A DNA stretch of 64,000 bases, from contig JAVJTC010000020.1 of the NCBI GenBank assembly GCA_040219085.1, positions 1 to 64,000 on the forward strand, written 5' to 3'. Positions within the stretch are counted from its first letter, which is position 1, and each line of letters begins with the position of its first letter. The DNA is from Acidimicrobiales bacterium. Its GTDB lineage: Bacteria > Actinomycetota > Acidimicrobiia > Acidimicrobiales > JAVJTC01. The notes beneath the pieces were generated by a model. It saw nothing but the letters and a program-made list of their open reading frames with translations, had not been told where the DNA came from and did not search any database. Below, one piece after another: positions 9,608 through 18,639 of this stretch. Made by a program: the position numbers and the translations under genes.

Positions 9608-10867
9608 ATGTCGACGACCCAGGACCTCGGCCTCGACCTCAGCCGCTATGCACTGGGCTGGTCCGACGTCGAGGACTACGTTTTCAAGCCGAAGAAGGGC
9701 ATCGACGAGGCGATCGTCAAGGAGATGTCGTGGATGAAGGGGGAGCCCGACTGGATGCGGGACTTCCGTCTCAAGTCGCTCCAGCGCTTCGAGCAGCGGC
9801 CCATGCCCCACTGGGGCGGGGACATGTCCGGGATCGACTTCGATGACATCTTCTACTACATCAAGCCGACCAACTCGCTCTCCGACGACTGGGACAACGT
9901 CCCCGAGTCCATCAAGAACACCTACGAGAAGCTCGGCATCCCCGAGGCGGAGCGCAAGTACCTCGCCGGTGTCACGGCCCAGTACGAGTCCGAGGTCGTC
10001 TACCACAAGAACCGTGAGGACCTCGAGGCTCTCGGTGTCATCTTCTGCGACATGGACACCGCCCTGCGCGAGTACCCCGAGATCGTCAAGGCCTACTTCG
10101 GGCGGATCATCCCGCCCAACGACAACAAGTTCTCCGCCCTCAACTCGGCGGTCTGGTCCGGCGGCAGCTTCATCTACGTCCCACCCGGCGTCGAGGTCGA
10201 CATGCCCCTCCAGGCCTACTTCCGCATCAACGCGGAGAACATGGGTCAGTTCGAGCGGACGCTGATCATCGCCGACGAGGGCTCCAAGGTCCACTACATC
10301 GAGGGCTGCTCGGCGCCGACCTACTCGACCGACTCGCTGCACTCGGCTGTGGTCGAGATCGTCGTGAAGCCCTCCGCGCGGGTCACCTACACGACCATCC
10401 AGAACTGGTCCTCGAACGTCTACAACCTGGTCACCAAGCGTGCGCGGGTCGAAGCCGAGGGCCACATGGAGTGGATCGACGGCAACATCGGCTCCCGTCT
10501 CACGATGAAGTACCCCGCCGTGGTCATGGTCGGGCCCAAGGCATCAGGCGAGGTTCTCTCGGTCGCCTACGCGGGGGCCGGTCAGCATCAGGACGCCGGG
10601 GCCAAGATGACCCACGCAGCGCCCGAGACCACCTCCAAGATCGTCTCGAAGTCCATCTCCAAGGACGGCGGGCGTAGCTCGTACCGCGGGCTCGTGCGGG
10701 TCGAGGACGACGCGTACGGCTGCAAGAGCCACGTCCAGTGCGACGCTCTGATCCTCGACGAGCACTCCATCTCGGAGACCTACCCCTACATGGAGCTGGG
10801 TTCACGTGACGCGGTGGTCGGTCACGAGGCCACAGTCTCCAAGGTGGCCGACGAGCAGCTCTTCTAA
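9608..10867 (+). CDS. sufB: Fe-S cluster assembly scaffold SufB, interrupted by in-frame TAA
   Basis: This is the first 419 residues of SufB, part of the SufBCD scaffold complex that builds Fe-S clusters. The start is ATG 9608 ([12 protein letters not shown]). Recognisable segments include [64 protein letters not shown] and [15 protein letters not shown]. The frame stops at TAA 10865-10867, exactly where family members have Tyr in the sequence QLFYLM. The conserved C-terminal tail continues in the same frame to 11014. The product as read is about 48 residues short. Sequencing error, recent mutation or read-through cannot be separated from sequence alone. Confidence 0.9.
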   Translation: MSTTQDLGLDLSRYALGWSDVEDYVFKPKKGIDEAIVKEMSWMKGEPDWMRDFRLKSLQRFEQRPMPHWGGDMSGIDFDDIFYYIKPTNSLSDDWDNVPESIKNTYEKLGIPEAERKYLAGVTAQYESEVVYHKNREDLEALGVIFCDMDTALREYPEIVKAYFGRIIPPNDNKFSALNSAVWSGGSFIYVPPGVEVDMPLQAYFRINAENMGQFERTLIIADEGSKVHYIEGCSAPTYSTDSLHSAVVEIVVKPSARVTYTTIQNWSSNVYNLVTKRARVEAEGHMEWIDGNIGSRLTMKYPAVVMVGPKASGEVLSVAYAGAGQHQDAGAKMTHAAPETTSKIVSKSISKDGGRSSYRGLVRVEDDAYGCKSHVQCDALILDEHSISETYPYMELGSRDAVVGHEATVSKVADEQLF

Positions 10868-11014
10868 CTGATGACGCGTGGTCTGACGGAGGAGCAGGCG
10901 ATGGGCATGATCGTCAACGGGTTCATCGAGCCGGTCACGCGTACCCTTCCCATGGAGTACGCCGTCGAGTGGAGCCGTCTGATCGAGCTGCAGATGGAGG
11001 GCTCGGTCGGCTGA
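10868..11014 (+). pseudogene. In-frame C-terminal tail of SufB beyond the TAA
   Basis: The codons after the TAA, in the same frame, encode 48 residues that match the end of Suf[30 protein letters not shown] and [11 protein letters not shown], ending at TGA 11012-11014. The segment keeps normal codon use, so it shows no decay. It could be translated separately from ATG 10871, but I see no ribosome-binding site there. Whole-length SufB would be 468 residues if the stop were read as an amino acid. Confidence 0.85.
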
Positions 11015-11047
11015 GTCAGCTGCCAGAACGACCCCCGGGGCACCACC

Positions 11048-11410
11048 ATGCCGATGCGTCAGGAATGCAAGCACTTCGAGAGCCGCTCGTACCCCAACGG
11101 CGACACCGTGCGGAAGTGCGACCTCGATCTGGCCCCGGAGGCGCCGTGGCGGTGTCCCGCGGACTGCCCTCGCTATGAGAAGCGCCGGGTGGACGTGAAC
11201 TGGTCCTACGGGACCCTCGTCACCCCGGAGACACCTGCCGAGCCGCCTTCGCTGGGAACCGACGACTCGATCGCCGCCCTGTTGGACGAAGCCGAGGACA
11301 TCGTCAACGGCGTGGGCGACCGGGTGCGCGCCGAGGTCGAGGAGCAGCGCCGTCGTGACAGCTCGAAGCTCGGCAGGTTGAAGCGGCGCTTCCGCCGCAA
11401 CAAGGACTGA
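11048..11410 (+). CDS. Small four-cysteine protein within the suf operon
   Basis: This 120-residue protein lies between sufB and sufD, 33 bases after the SufB tail and 38 bases before sufD. Four cysteines fall in the first third: C7 (QECKHF), C24 (RKCDL), C36 and C40 (WRCPADCPRY). They could bind zinc or an iron-sulfur cluster. The C-terminal part is a charged helix (EDIVNGVGDRVRAEVEEQRRR shortened to DRVRAEVEEQRRR) followed by a basic end rich in Lys/Arg. I do not recognise it as a standard SUF component. Its position argues for a role in Fe-S assembly or delivery, but that is inference. Confidence 0.75.
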   Translation: MPMRQECKHFESRSYPNGDTVRKCDLDLAPEAPWRCPADCPRYEKRRVDVNWSYGTLVTPETPAEPPSLGTDDSIAALLDEAEDIVNGVGDRVRAEVEEQRRRDSSKLGRLKRRFRRNKD

Positions 11411-11448
11411 AGTCGAACCGGGACCTGTGGTCCCGCAGAAGGAATGTT

Positions 11449-12711
11449 GTGACAATCACCGACGACAACCCGCCCGGGACGACCGGGCCCGACTGGCTTG
11501 CGGCGCAGCGGCGTGAAGCCGCCGACGCCGTCTCGGCGGCCGAAGCGCCCACCACCGAGATCGAGGAGTGGCGGTACTCGCCCGTCGCCGACGTGACGGC
11601 TTCCGACTACACCTCGGTGACCGACGCGGTCCGCGAGGTCCCTGACCTGACGGCGGTGGCCCCGCTGCTCACCGGCGCCGCCGGCGTGGTCGTGACCCGC
11701 AACGGCCGCATCGTGTCGTTCGACGTCGCCGGGGTCGCTCCGGCTGTCGTCTCCTCGCTCACCGAGGGCGATTCCCCCGGTGCGCTGGGAACGGTGATGG
11801 CCGAACCGCCCGACGTGTTCGCTCAGATGTCGATTGCCGAGGCGGCCGAGCCGATCGGGATCACGATCCCGGCCGGGAAGGTCCTCGAAGCTCCGATCGT
11901 CATCGTGCACGTGATCGACGCCGATGCGGCACGGGTCGGATGCCGTTTGGCCATCAGCGCCGGCGAGGCCTCGCAGGTGTCGGTCGTCGAGATCGTCATC
12001 TCGCCCGACGACGTCTCCGCCCTCTACCTGCCGACTCTGGAGATGGACGTCGCCGACGCGGCGAACGTGTCCTATGTGAACGTGCAGATGCTCGGCCGCC
12101 GGACCGTGCAGATCTCCTCGCACGCGGCGCGCGTGGGCGCCCAGTCCCAGCTCGCCGCCGGGCTCGTGGCTCTCGGCGGCTCCTACGGTCGGATCCGCCT
12201 CGACTACGACCTGATCGGCCGTGGTGCGTCCGTGGACCTGTGCGGCGCGTACGTCGCGGACGGCGATCAGACGCTGGACTTCCGGGCGTTCCAGAACCAT
12301 GTGGGGGCCGACACGACGAGCGACCTCCTGTTCGTCGGCACCCTCGACGACACCTCGCGCAGCGTCTACACGGGAACCATCCGCATCGGTGAGGACGCCC
12401 CGGGTACCAACGCCTTCCAGACCAACCGCAACCTCAAGCTGTCCGACGATGCCCGCGCCGAGTCGGTCCCCAACCTCGAGATCGAGAACAACGACGTGCG
12501 CTGTTCGCACGCCTCGACCGTCGGGCCGATCGACCCTGAGCAGCGCTTCTACCTCGAGAGCAGGGGCGTGCCACCGAAGATGGCCGAGCGGCTGATCGTG
12601 GGCGGGTTTTTCGAGGCCGTCCTCGGTCGCCTCCCGGTGGCGACGGTGCGCGCACCGCTGCGGGCCATCCTCTCCGAGAGGCTCGACGCCGAGCTGGGGG
12701 TGACGGTGTGA
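11449..12711 (+). CDS. sufD: Fe-S cluster assembly protein SufD
   Basis: This 420-residue protein has the beta-helix core of SufB/SufD and the N-terminal helical region of SufD. Characteristic segments are EEWRYSPVADV near residue 39, PNLEIENNDVRCSHASTVGP (with the conserved Cys and His) and YLESRGVPPKMAERLIVGGF at the end. SufD pairs with SufB and SufC in the scaffold complex and supports iron entry. The GTG start at 11449 is preceded by AAGGA. The stop overlaps the start of the Rieske-type gene by 4 bases, so the two are translationally coupled. Confidence 0.95.
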   Translation: MTITDDNPPGTTGPDWLAAQRREAADAVSAAEAPTTEIEEWRYSPVADVTASDYTSVTDAVREVPDLTAVAPLLTGAAGVVVTRNGRIVSFDVAGVAPAVVSSLTEGDSPGALGTVMAEPPDVFAQMSIAEAAEPIGITIPAGKVLEAPIVIVHVIDADAARVGCRLAISAGEASQVSVVEIVISPDDVSALYLPTLEMDVADAANVSYVNVQMLGRRTVQISSHAARVGAQSQLAAGLVALGGSYGRIRLDYDLIGRGASVDLCGAYVADGDQTLDFRAFQNHVGADTTSDLLFVGTLDDTSRSVYTGTIRIGEDAPGTNAFQTNRNLKLSDDARAESVPNLEIENNDVRCSHASTVGPIDPEQRFYLESRGVPPKMAERLIVGGFFEAVLGRLPVATVRAPLRAILSERLDAELGVTV

Positions 12712-13046
12712 GCCGCGAAGTCCCGCTGTGTCGTGCCGACAGCGTCGCCGACGGTGAGGCCAGGGCCTTCGACATCGGCAAGGCCAGTGTGGCGCTCGTT
12801 CGCATCGGCGAGGAGTTCCACGCGATCGACGATGTCTGCAGCCACGCCGACTTCTCCCTCGCCGCGGGCGAGGTGGACCCCGACGAGTGCACGGTCGAGT
12901 GCTGGAAACACGGCGCGCTCTTCGACCTGCGCACCGGCGAGGCACTGACGCTTCCGGCCACCCGGCCGGTGGCCGTCTACGAGGTCCGTGTCGCCGATGG
13001 CGACGTGACAGTGGTTCTTCCCGACGACGACGAGGACCGGCCATGA
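12708..13046 (+). CDS. Rieske-type [2Fe-2S] ferredoxin in the suf operon
   Basis: This is a 112-residue soluble Rieske protein like the ferredoxin components of non-haem oxygenases and NirD. The two cluster motifs are C44-x-H46 (VCSHADF) and C65-x2-H68 (ECWKHGALFDL). It overlaps the end of sufD and the start of sufC by 4 bases each, so it is an integral operon member. Such a gene is frequent in actinobacterial suf operons. A role in electron supply for cluster assembly is often assumed but is not shown by this sequence. Confidence 0.92.
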   Translation: MSREVPLCRADSVADGEARAFDIGKASVALVRIGEEFHAIDDVCSHADFSLAAGEVDPDECTVECWKHGALFDLRTGEALTLPATRPVAVYEVRVADGDVTVVLPDDDEDRP

Positions 13047-13861
13047 GCGAGTTGATCATCGAAGATCTGGAGGCCACCGCGGGCGGGACGGAGATCCTGC
13101 GGGGTCTGAGTCTGACGGTCCGAAGCGGCGAGGTTCATGCCGTGATGGGTCCGAACGGGTCGGGCAAGTCGACGCTGTCCCATGTCGTGATGGGCCGGCC
13201 GGGCTACGAGGTGACGGGGGGTTCGGTGACCCTCGACGGCGCCGACGTCCTGGCGATGTCGCCGTTCGAACGGGCGCACGCGGGCCTGTTCCTCGCCATG
13301 CAGTATCCGACGGAGGTCCCCGGCGTGGTGCTCCGTGACGTGCTGGGCGCGTCGTTCACCGCCGCGGGCCGTGACCCCGCCGAGATCGACGGTCGTGTGG
13401 CAGCAGAGGCGCCGGCGGTCGGCATGACCACCGCACTGCTCGAGCGCAGCCTCAACATGGACCTCTCCGGCGGCGAGAAGAAGCGCAACGAGACCCTCCA
13501 GTTGGCGGTGCTCGAGCCGAAGATCGCGCTGCTCGACGAGCTCGATTCCGGCCTGGACGTTGATGCGCTTCAGGCGGTCAGCCGCCGTATCGAGGAGGCC
13601 ACCAAGACGGGTCTCGGCGTTCTGGCCATCACCCACTACACCCGTCTGTTCCGGGAACTGAAGCCGGATCGCGTGCACATCCTCGTGCGTGGCCGCATCG
13701 TCGAGAGCGGCGGGCCCGAGTTGGCCGACCGTCTCGAGGCGTCGGGCTACGACGAGTGGACCGCCGCGCCCACCGAGACCACGGTGGGCATCGGCTCGTC
13801 CTCGCTCGGGTCCCGGGCCAAGCCCGCCGAAGCGGACCCTTTCGCCGACCCGCTGGCCTGA
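13043..13861 (+). CDS. sufC: Fe-S assembly ATPase SufC, first copy
   Basis: This 272-residue ABC-type ATPase energises the SufBCD scaffold. It has Walker A GPNGSGKST, the SufC signature LSGGEKKRNE and Walker B LLDELDSGLDVDAL. The usual SufC Walker B reads ILDETDSGLD, so Thr is replaced by Leu here; the second copy at 55651-56418 keeps the usual form. The C-terminus carries a non-conserved tail of about 35 residues after YDEWTAAP. ATG 13043 overlaps the Rieske gene stop. Presence of two sufC genes in one window is unusual. Confidence 0.93.
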   Translation: MSELIIEDLEATAGGTEILRGLSLTVRSGEVHAVMGPNGSGKSTLSHVVMGRPGYEVTGGSVTLDGADVLAMSPFERAHAGLFLAMQYPTEVPGVVLRDVLGASFTAAGRDPAEIDGRVAAEAPAVGMTTALLERSLNMDLSGGEKKRNETLQLAVLEPKIALLDELDSGLDVDALQAVSRRIEEATKTGLGVLAITHYTRLFRELKPDRVHILVRGRIVESGGPELADRLEASGYDEWTAAPTETTVGIGSSSLGSRAKPAEADPFADPLA

Positions 13862-13909
13862 CCCCGTCGCCGGTCCGGTCCGGCGCACCGACGCCCGAAG
13901 GAGCACGAG

Positions 13910-14200
13910 ATGGCAGATGTCCCACCGGTCCTCTCCCACGAGGACGTCGACGCGGCCCTCGCCGATCTCGAGGGTTGGGAACGCGACGGCGAGTTCCTGC
14001 GCCGCGACTTCGAGTTCGACGACTTCGTGGAGGCGTTCTCCTTCATGGCCGGCGCGGCGCTCGTCGCCGAGAAGCTCTTCCACCATCCCGAGTGGTCCAA
14101 CGTCTACAACCGTGTGTCCATCGCCATCACGACCCACGATGCCGGTGGCCTCACCGACAACGATCTCGAGTTCGCCCGCCGGGTCAGCTCCCTCGTCTGA
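13910..14200 (+). CDS. Pterin-4a-carbinolamine dehydratase
   Basis: This is a 96-residue protein with the PCD signature EKLFHHPEWSNVYNRV and the downstream ITTHDAGGLTDND. The enzyme dehydrates 4a-hydroxy-tetrahydropterin and recycles pterin cofactors; in bacteria without aromatic amino acid hydroxylases the role is often unclear. AAGGAG lies 6 bases before ATG 13910. It is 48 bases after sufC and may be cotranscribed. No aromatic hydroxylase is present in the window. Confidence 0.93.
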   Translation: MADVPPVLSHEDVDAALADLEGWERDGEFLRRDFEFDDFVEAFSFMAGAALVAEKLFHHPEWSNVYNRVSIAITTHDAGGLTDNDLEFARRVSSLV

Positions 14201-14290
14201 CACGGGACGCTTCCCCGGAACCCTCCCTCTGGCGCGGATGCGGGTGTTATTCTCTGTCCCGAATTGCGGCGGCGAAAGGCGAGTGACGGG

Positions 14291-16546
14291 GTGCACGGGC
14301 CCGGTCCCACACACGTGGATGGCGAGGCCACTGGCGAGGTTGCCGGGTTGAACATCCTCCTCGTGGAGGACTCCGAGGGCGACGCGTCGCTGGTGACGGC
14401 TCACCTGGGTATCGCGGCACCGACCTACGATGTGCGTCGCGTCGAGACACTGGCCGCGGCGACGGAGCATCTGCAGTGGGCGCACTGCATCCTGTTGGAT
14501 CTCGGACTTCCCGACGCGCACGGTCTGGAAGGGGTGAAGGCCCTCCTCGAGATCCCGCATCAGGCCGCCGTCGTGGTTCTGACCGCTGATCACCGCGCCG
14601 AGCTCGCCGCCGAGGCCCTGGCCCTCGGGGCCACGGACTATCTCCGCAAGGGAACGGCCGATCATCACCGTCTGGCCACCGTCGTGGCACAGGCGGTGGA
14701 GAGGAACAAGCTGCACCGTCGCATCCTGGACAACGAGAGGTGGGCTGAGATGCGGGCGGCACGACACGCCGCGGTCGCCACTCTCGGAGCGCTGGCGGTG
14801 TCGGGAGGGCCGCTCGACGAACTACTCGACACGACGGTGCTTCGTGCTGTCGACGGATTCGAGTCCTCGGTTGCGACGATCCTGGTACCTGCCGACGGGA
14901 CGCTGCGGGTGCTGGCGGAGGCCGGGCTCGGCGACGGATGGTCCGACGACGGCTTCGCGGACCGATCGCTCGCGGCGGTGCTGGGCGGCGGTCGCGCCGT
15001 CTACGTGGCCCACCACGGTCAGGGTGCCGTTCCTGCGCCGGCCATCGTCGCAGACCGCGGGCCGGTCGCGACGATCGCGGCTCCGATTCACGGGGCCTCG
15101 GTTCCTCTCGGTCTGTTGACTCTCCACACCGCGTCGGAGGTCGAACGACAAGAGGAGGCGGTCGACTTCGTCCAGTCCATGGCCAACGTCCTCGCCCACG
15201 CGTTCGAACTCCAACAGGCGAGCGCCGAACTCGCCCACAGAGCGATCACCGACGACCTCACGGGCCTCGCCAACCGGTCGTTGTTCCGCGACCGGCTCGC
15301 CAACGCACTGGCGCAGCGGATCGGTTCGTCGTGCGCGGTGATCTTCGCCGACCTGGACGGGTTCAAGGACGTGAACGACGCTCTCGGCCACGGCGTGGGG
15401 GACAAGGTCCTGCGGTTGGTCGGACAGCGCCTCGCCGCCTCGTTGCGTGAAGGTGACACCGTCGCACGCCTCGGTGGTGACGAGTTCGCGATCTTGTGCC
15501 CGTCCGTGGCTGACGAGGTCGAGGCGGCGATGGTCGCCGAACGGACACTCGCGGTCCTGGAGAGCGCGCCGTTCGAGATCGAGGAAGGGCAGATCGATCT
15601 CTCGGCGAGCCTCGGGGTTGCGCTCGGGGGCCCTGAGCTCGGTCCGGAGGGACTGTTGCGTGACGCGGACGCGGCGATGTACCGGGCGAAGGCGGCCGGT
15701 GGCGGTCAGGTCAGTCTCTACGATGACACCATGCACGCCGCGGCCCGTGAGCGCTTCGAGCTGTCCAACGACCTGCGGCACGCGCTCATGCGCGATGAGC
15801 TGTCGGTCCTGTTCCAGCCGATCGTCGGTCTCGCCGACCGCCGCCTCGTCTGGGCCGAGGCCCTCGTGCGGTGGGACCATCCGACCCGTGGCCGTCTGGG
15901 CCCGGATCGGTTCCTCGACATCGGGGAGCGGGCCGGCCTTCTCGCCGCAATGGACACCTTCGTGTTGGGCACGGCGGTTGCGGAGCTCGAGAAGTGGACG
16001 GCGAGAGGAGCGCGGGCCGCTCCCTCGGCGGTGACGGTGAACGTCACCGCTCAGCAACTCCGCGACGGCGATCTGCCGCGACGTTGCGCCGAGGCGCTCG
16101 CCGCGACGGCGCTGCCCCCCGGCGCCATCTGGCTCGAGGTGGCCGAGAGGTCACTTGCGCGGGACCACGAGACGGCGACAGCGTCCCTCGAGGCTCTGTC
16201 GGATCTCGGTCTCGGCCTGGCGCTCGACGACTTCGGTACCGGCTACTCGTCTCTGAGTCACGTCGGGACCATGCCCTTCGCGGCGTTGAAGATCGACCGC
16301 TCCTTCGTGAGTGGATCCGGGCCGGGTCTCGCCAACCCGCGCATCGTCGCGGCCATCATCGAGGTGGCGCATTCGCTCGGCGAGGTCGCCATCGGCAAGG
16401 GGGTGGAGACGTCCGAGCAGTACGAGGCACTGCGCGAGCTCGGCTGTGACCTCGCGCAGGGGTTCCACATCAGCGAGCCGCTGCCGGCCTCTCAGATCGG
16501 GCCGTGGACGGCGCAGTGGCACTCGACGCAGGGAGTCATCGCCTGA
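14291..16546 (+). CDS. Response-regulator receiver protein with GAF, GGDEF and EAL domains
   Basis: This protein has about 751 residues from GTG 14291, which has a GGCGAAAGGCGAG ribosome site 7 bases upstream; a TTG at 14348 is an alternative. A receiver domain (residues 20-140) has phospho-acceptor Asp70 in LLDLGLPD and Lys in LRKG. A GAF-like domain occupies about 160-305. GGDEF (395-399) is intact with I-site REGD (386-389), so cyclase activity with product inhibition is likely. The EAL domain has EAL (523-525), NVTAQQ, DDFGTGYSSL, LKIDRSF and AQGF, but the Glu of AEGVE is Lys703 (GKGVET). No histidine kinase is adjacent. Confidence 0.92.
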   Translation: MHGPGPTHVDGEATGEVAGLNILLVEDSEGDASLVTAHLGIAAPTYDVRRVETLAAATEHLQWAHCILLDLGLPDAHGLEGVKALLEIPHQAAVVVLTADHRAELAAEALALGATDYLRKGTADHHRLATVVAQAVERNKLHRRILDNERWAEMRAARHAAVATLGALAVSGGPLDELLDTTVLRAVDGFESSVATILVPADGTLRVLAEAGLGDGWSDDGFADRSLAAVLGGGRAVYVAHHGQGAVPAPAIVADRGPVATIAAPIHGASVPLGLLTLHTASEVERQEEAVDFVQSMANVLAHAFELQQASAELAHRAITDDLTGLANRSLFRDRLANALAQRIGSSCAVIFADLDGFKDVNDALGHGVGDKVLRLVGQRLAASLREGDTVARLGGDEFAILCPSVADEVEAAMVAERTLAVLESAPFEIEEGQIDLSASLGVALGGPELGPEGLLRDADAAMYRAKAAGGGQVSLYDDTMHAAARERFELSNDLRHALMRDELSVLFQPIVGLADRRLVWAEALVRWDHPTRGRLGPDRFLDIGERAGLLAAMDTFVLGTAVAELEKWTARGARAAPSAVTVNVTAQQLRDGDLPRRCAEALAATALPPGAIWLEVAERSLARDHETATASLEALSDLGLGLALDDFGTGYSSLSHVGTMPFAALKIDRSFVSGSGPGLANPRIVAAIIEVAHSLGEVAIGKGVETSEQYEALRELGCDLAQGFHISEPLPASQIGPWTAQWHSTQGVIA

Positions 16547-16597
16547 CCCGGACGGGGCGACCCGCCACCCGCCAACGCGTGTCGCTACGGTTCGGCA

Positions 16598-17929
16598 ATG
16601 GAGCGGTGCGAGGCCTGCGGTGCCGATGTCGACGCCGGCTGTGCCTGCACCGGCTGTGGTCACGTCGCTGCGACCCCGCTGCTGGTCTTCGACGCCACAG
16701 GGGATTCCGGCCCGGGTACACCGGACCCGGCGGGGGCTGAACGACCGGGACGCCGGCCGCAGTGGCCTGTCGTGGTCCTCGCCGTGGCGGTCGGTGTCCT
16801 CGCGCTCGGTGGGATCTGGTCCGCCGGAGGCGACGAGCCCGACCCTGCGCCTGACGAGCCCGGGTCGGTCCGCCCCCCTGCGACCGCGGATGACGGCGCG
16901 TCCAGTGCCGGGACCGGTCTCGGGGGCGGTTTCCAGGGGAGCTTCGTCCCCTTCTCGGCGGACACCGTCGCCGTGTCGGTCTCCGAGGCCGGTTCCGTGG
17001 CAGCTGACCTGCCGGCGGAGATCGCCGGTCTGCGCATCGCCGTGCGCGCCGGTGCGGAGGTCCTGGTGATCGACCTCGGCGACGCGACGGTTCGATCCGT
17101 GGACTCCGTCTACGGCGACTCCCTCTTGAACGCCGGGGGTTTCGTGCTGACGGCGCACGCCGTCGTGGTGGTGGACGACGGGGTCGGTCGTCTGGTCGCG
17201 CTCGAGGGTCCCGTCGGGGCGACCGTCGATCTCGGCGACGCCGTCGACGCGGTGGGCGTTCCCGGTGACGACCGCGTCTGGCTCATCGACGCCCCGGATT
17301 CGCCGCCGGGTTTCGCCTCCGCCCGGGAGGTTGTCGCCGCCGGCGAGGCCGGGGCGTACCGGGCGGCCGAGGTCGGTTTCGGGTCCCGCACGTTCGCCTC
17401 CCGGGCCGTACCGGCGGGCCTCGTGGTGGTGAACGTCCTCGCCGGGACCTGGATCCACGACGGTGTGGACTGGCGGTCGGTGTACGACGGGAAGCCGCTG
17501 GCGTCGTTCGAGGACATCGCGGTCGTTCAGGAGTGCAGCTCCGCTGATTCCTGCGGTGCGTTCCGGGTCGACCTCTCGACCGGCGAACGTGTCGTCGCGT
17601 CGCAGGTCATGGTGGATCTCGCGGCCGAAGGGGCGGACCTCGTGCTCGAACCGGCGGGCACGTCGGCGGTGTTCCGTGACGTCGGCGGGGGGATCGGTCG
17701 GGTGGACGTCGTCTCCGGCGGGACGGGGCTGCTCTCCTCGTGGGGTGGGCCCGGGAGCCGTCTGCTCGGGCTGTCGCCGGGTGGTCGTTGGCTCTTCGCG
17801 TCCGATGGCGTGGACGAGGTGGTCGCGTTCGACCTCACCGGCGGCGTCAAGGGTGCGGTCGTCGTCATGGAGGGGCTGGACCCTTCGGTCGACCTGGCGA
17901 CGTTCCAGGTCGTGGCGGTCCGGGGCTGA
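16598..17929 (+). CDS. Membrane-anchored protein with N-terminal zinc ribbon
   Basis: This is a 443-residue protein. The N-terminus has four cysteines in two CxxC pairs (CEACG and CTGCG, with a further Cys between), typical of a zinc ribbon in the cytoplasm. A single membrane segment, WPVVVLAVAVGVLALGGIW, follows at about residues 56-74, then a Pro/Asp/Gly-rich linker. The outer part of about 320 residues is made of beta-strand repeats that look like a propeller (VWLIDAPDS, RLLGLSPGGRWLFASDG). Two cysteines (EC-SSADSC) may form a disulfide. I do not recognise the family. The topology suggests an envelope sensor or scaffold, which is a guess. Confidence 0.7.
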   Translation: MERCEACGADVDAGCACTGCGHVAATPLLVFDATGDSGPGTPDPAGAERPGRRPQWPVVVLAVAVGVLALGGIWSAGGDEPDPAPDEPGSVRPPATADDGASSAGTGLGGGFQGSFVPFSADTVAVSVSEAGSVAADLPAEIAGLRIAVRAGAEVLVIDLGDATVRSVDSVYGDSLLNAGGFVLTAHAVVVVDDGVGRLVALEGPVGATVDLGDAVDAVGVPGDDRVWLIDAPDSPPGFASAREVVAAGEAGAYRAAEVGFGSRTFASRAVPAGLVVVNVLAGTWIHDGVDWRSVYDGKPLASFEDIAVVQECSSADSCGAFRVDLSTGERVVASQVMVDLAAEGADLVLEPAGTSAVFRDVGGGIGRVDVVSGGTGLLSSWGGPGSRLLGLSPGGRWLFASDGVDEVVAFDLTGGVKGAVVVMEGLDPSVDLATFQVVAVRG

Positions 17930-17940
17930 ACTCCGGGGTC

Positions 17941-18639
17941 TCAGCGGTCCTGTCGGCTCTCCCTGACGTCCTTGCGGACGATGTCGAGCAGGCCCTTGGC
18001 CATGCGGGTGTTCTCGTGGCTCAGGTTGTCGCCGTGGACCCGCCGGATGAGGTAGACGTCCTCTGCGACGCCGATGCGGACCCCTGCCCGCCGCAGGCGG
18101 AAGAACAGGTCGGTGTCCTCGCCGGTGCGCATGTTCTCGTCGTAGCCGCCGACGCCGAGGAGGTCCGAGCGTCTGATGAGAACGGTCTGGACGATGGGGT
18201 TGACGTCGCCGGCCGCTGCCATCGACGCGATGACGGGTGGTACGTCGGCGCCGGCGATGATCTCTGTGCGGCCCCGACCGATGACGGCGTCGTGGTCGGG
18301 GTTGGCGTCGAGCCATGCGAAACGGCGCTCGATGCTGTCGACGGGGAGCAGGTCGTCGGAGTCGCAGAAGGCGATCCACTCCGTGTCGGCGGCAGCGAGC
18401 CCACGGTTGCGCGCGGCACCGGGCCCCGCGTTCTTCTGGTGGCTCACATGGACGCGGGCGTCAGCGGCGGCGAGTTCCGTGATGCGCTCGCGGGTGCCGT
18501 CGGTCGACCCGTCGTCGACGATGTGAACCTCGACGTCGGGATGGGTCTGGGCGAGGACCGACTCGACCGTCTCGGCGACGACGTCGCGCCGGTTGTAGAC
18601 GGGGACGATGACGCTCACGCGTCGTGTGGCGGTTGTCAT
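17941..18639 (-). CDS. Family 2 glycosyltransferase
   Basis: This is a 232-residue GT2 enzyme with the GT-A fold: VSVIVPVYNRRDVVAETVES, nucleotide motif VDDGSTDGT and DxD-type CDSDDLLPVD, then GGYDENMRTGEDTDLFFRL for acceptor binding. It transfers a sugar from a nucleotide donor to a growing glycan. ATG 18639 has AAAGGCGAG upstream and overlaps the stop of the next upstream gene. It is the last gene of an eight-gene minus-strand operon that begins at the sugar transferase (24662). A longer frame to 19065 is antisense noise over its neighbour. Donor sugar unknown. Confidence 0.9.
   Translation of the reverse strand: MTTATRRVSVIVPVYNRRDVVAETVESVLAQTHPDVEVHIVDDGSTDGTRERITELAAADARVHVSHQKNAGPGAARNRGLAAADTEWIAFCDSDDLLPVDSIERRFAWLDANPDHDAVIGRGRTEIIAGADVPPVIASMAAAGDVNPIVQTVLIRRSDLLGVGGYDENMRTGEDTDLFFRLRRAGVRIGVAEDVYLIRRVHGDNLSHENTRMAKGLLDIVRKDVRESRQDR

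Noticed and set aside
10865-10867. Selenocysteine or pyrrolysine recoding at the sufB stop
   Set aside because: The codon is TAA, which is not used by either system, and the residue expected here is Tyr.
11206-14767. Long minus-strand open frames antisense to sufD, sufC and the following genes (for example 11206-13077 and 12977-14767)
   Set aside because: They lie on the reverse of well-identified genes and arise from GC bias at third codon positions; their translations are low-complexity Arg/Gly/Pro/His-rich and lack recognisable domains.
16151-18379. 742-codon minus-strand frame antisense to the REC-GGDEF-EAL gene
   Set aside because: Its translation has no fold or motif and its codons are antisense to a strongly supported gene.
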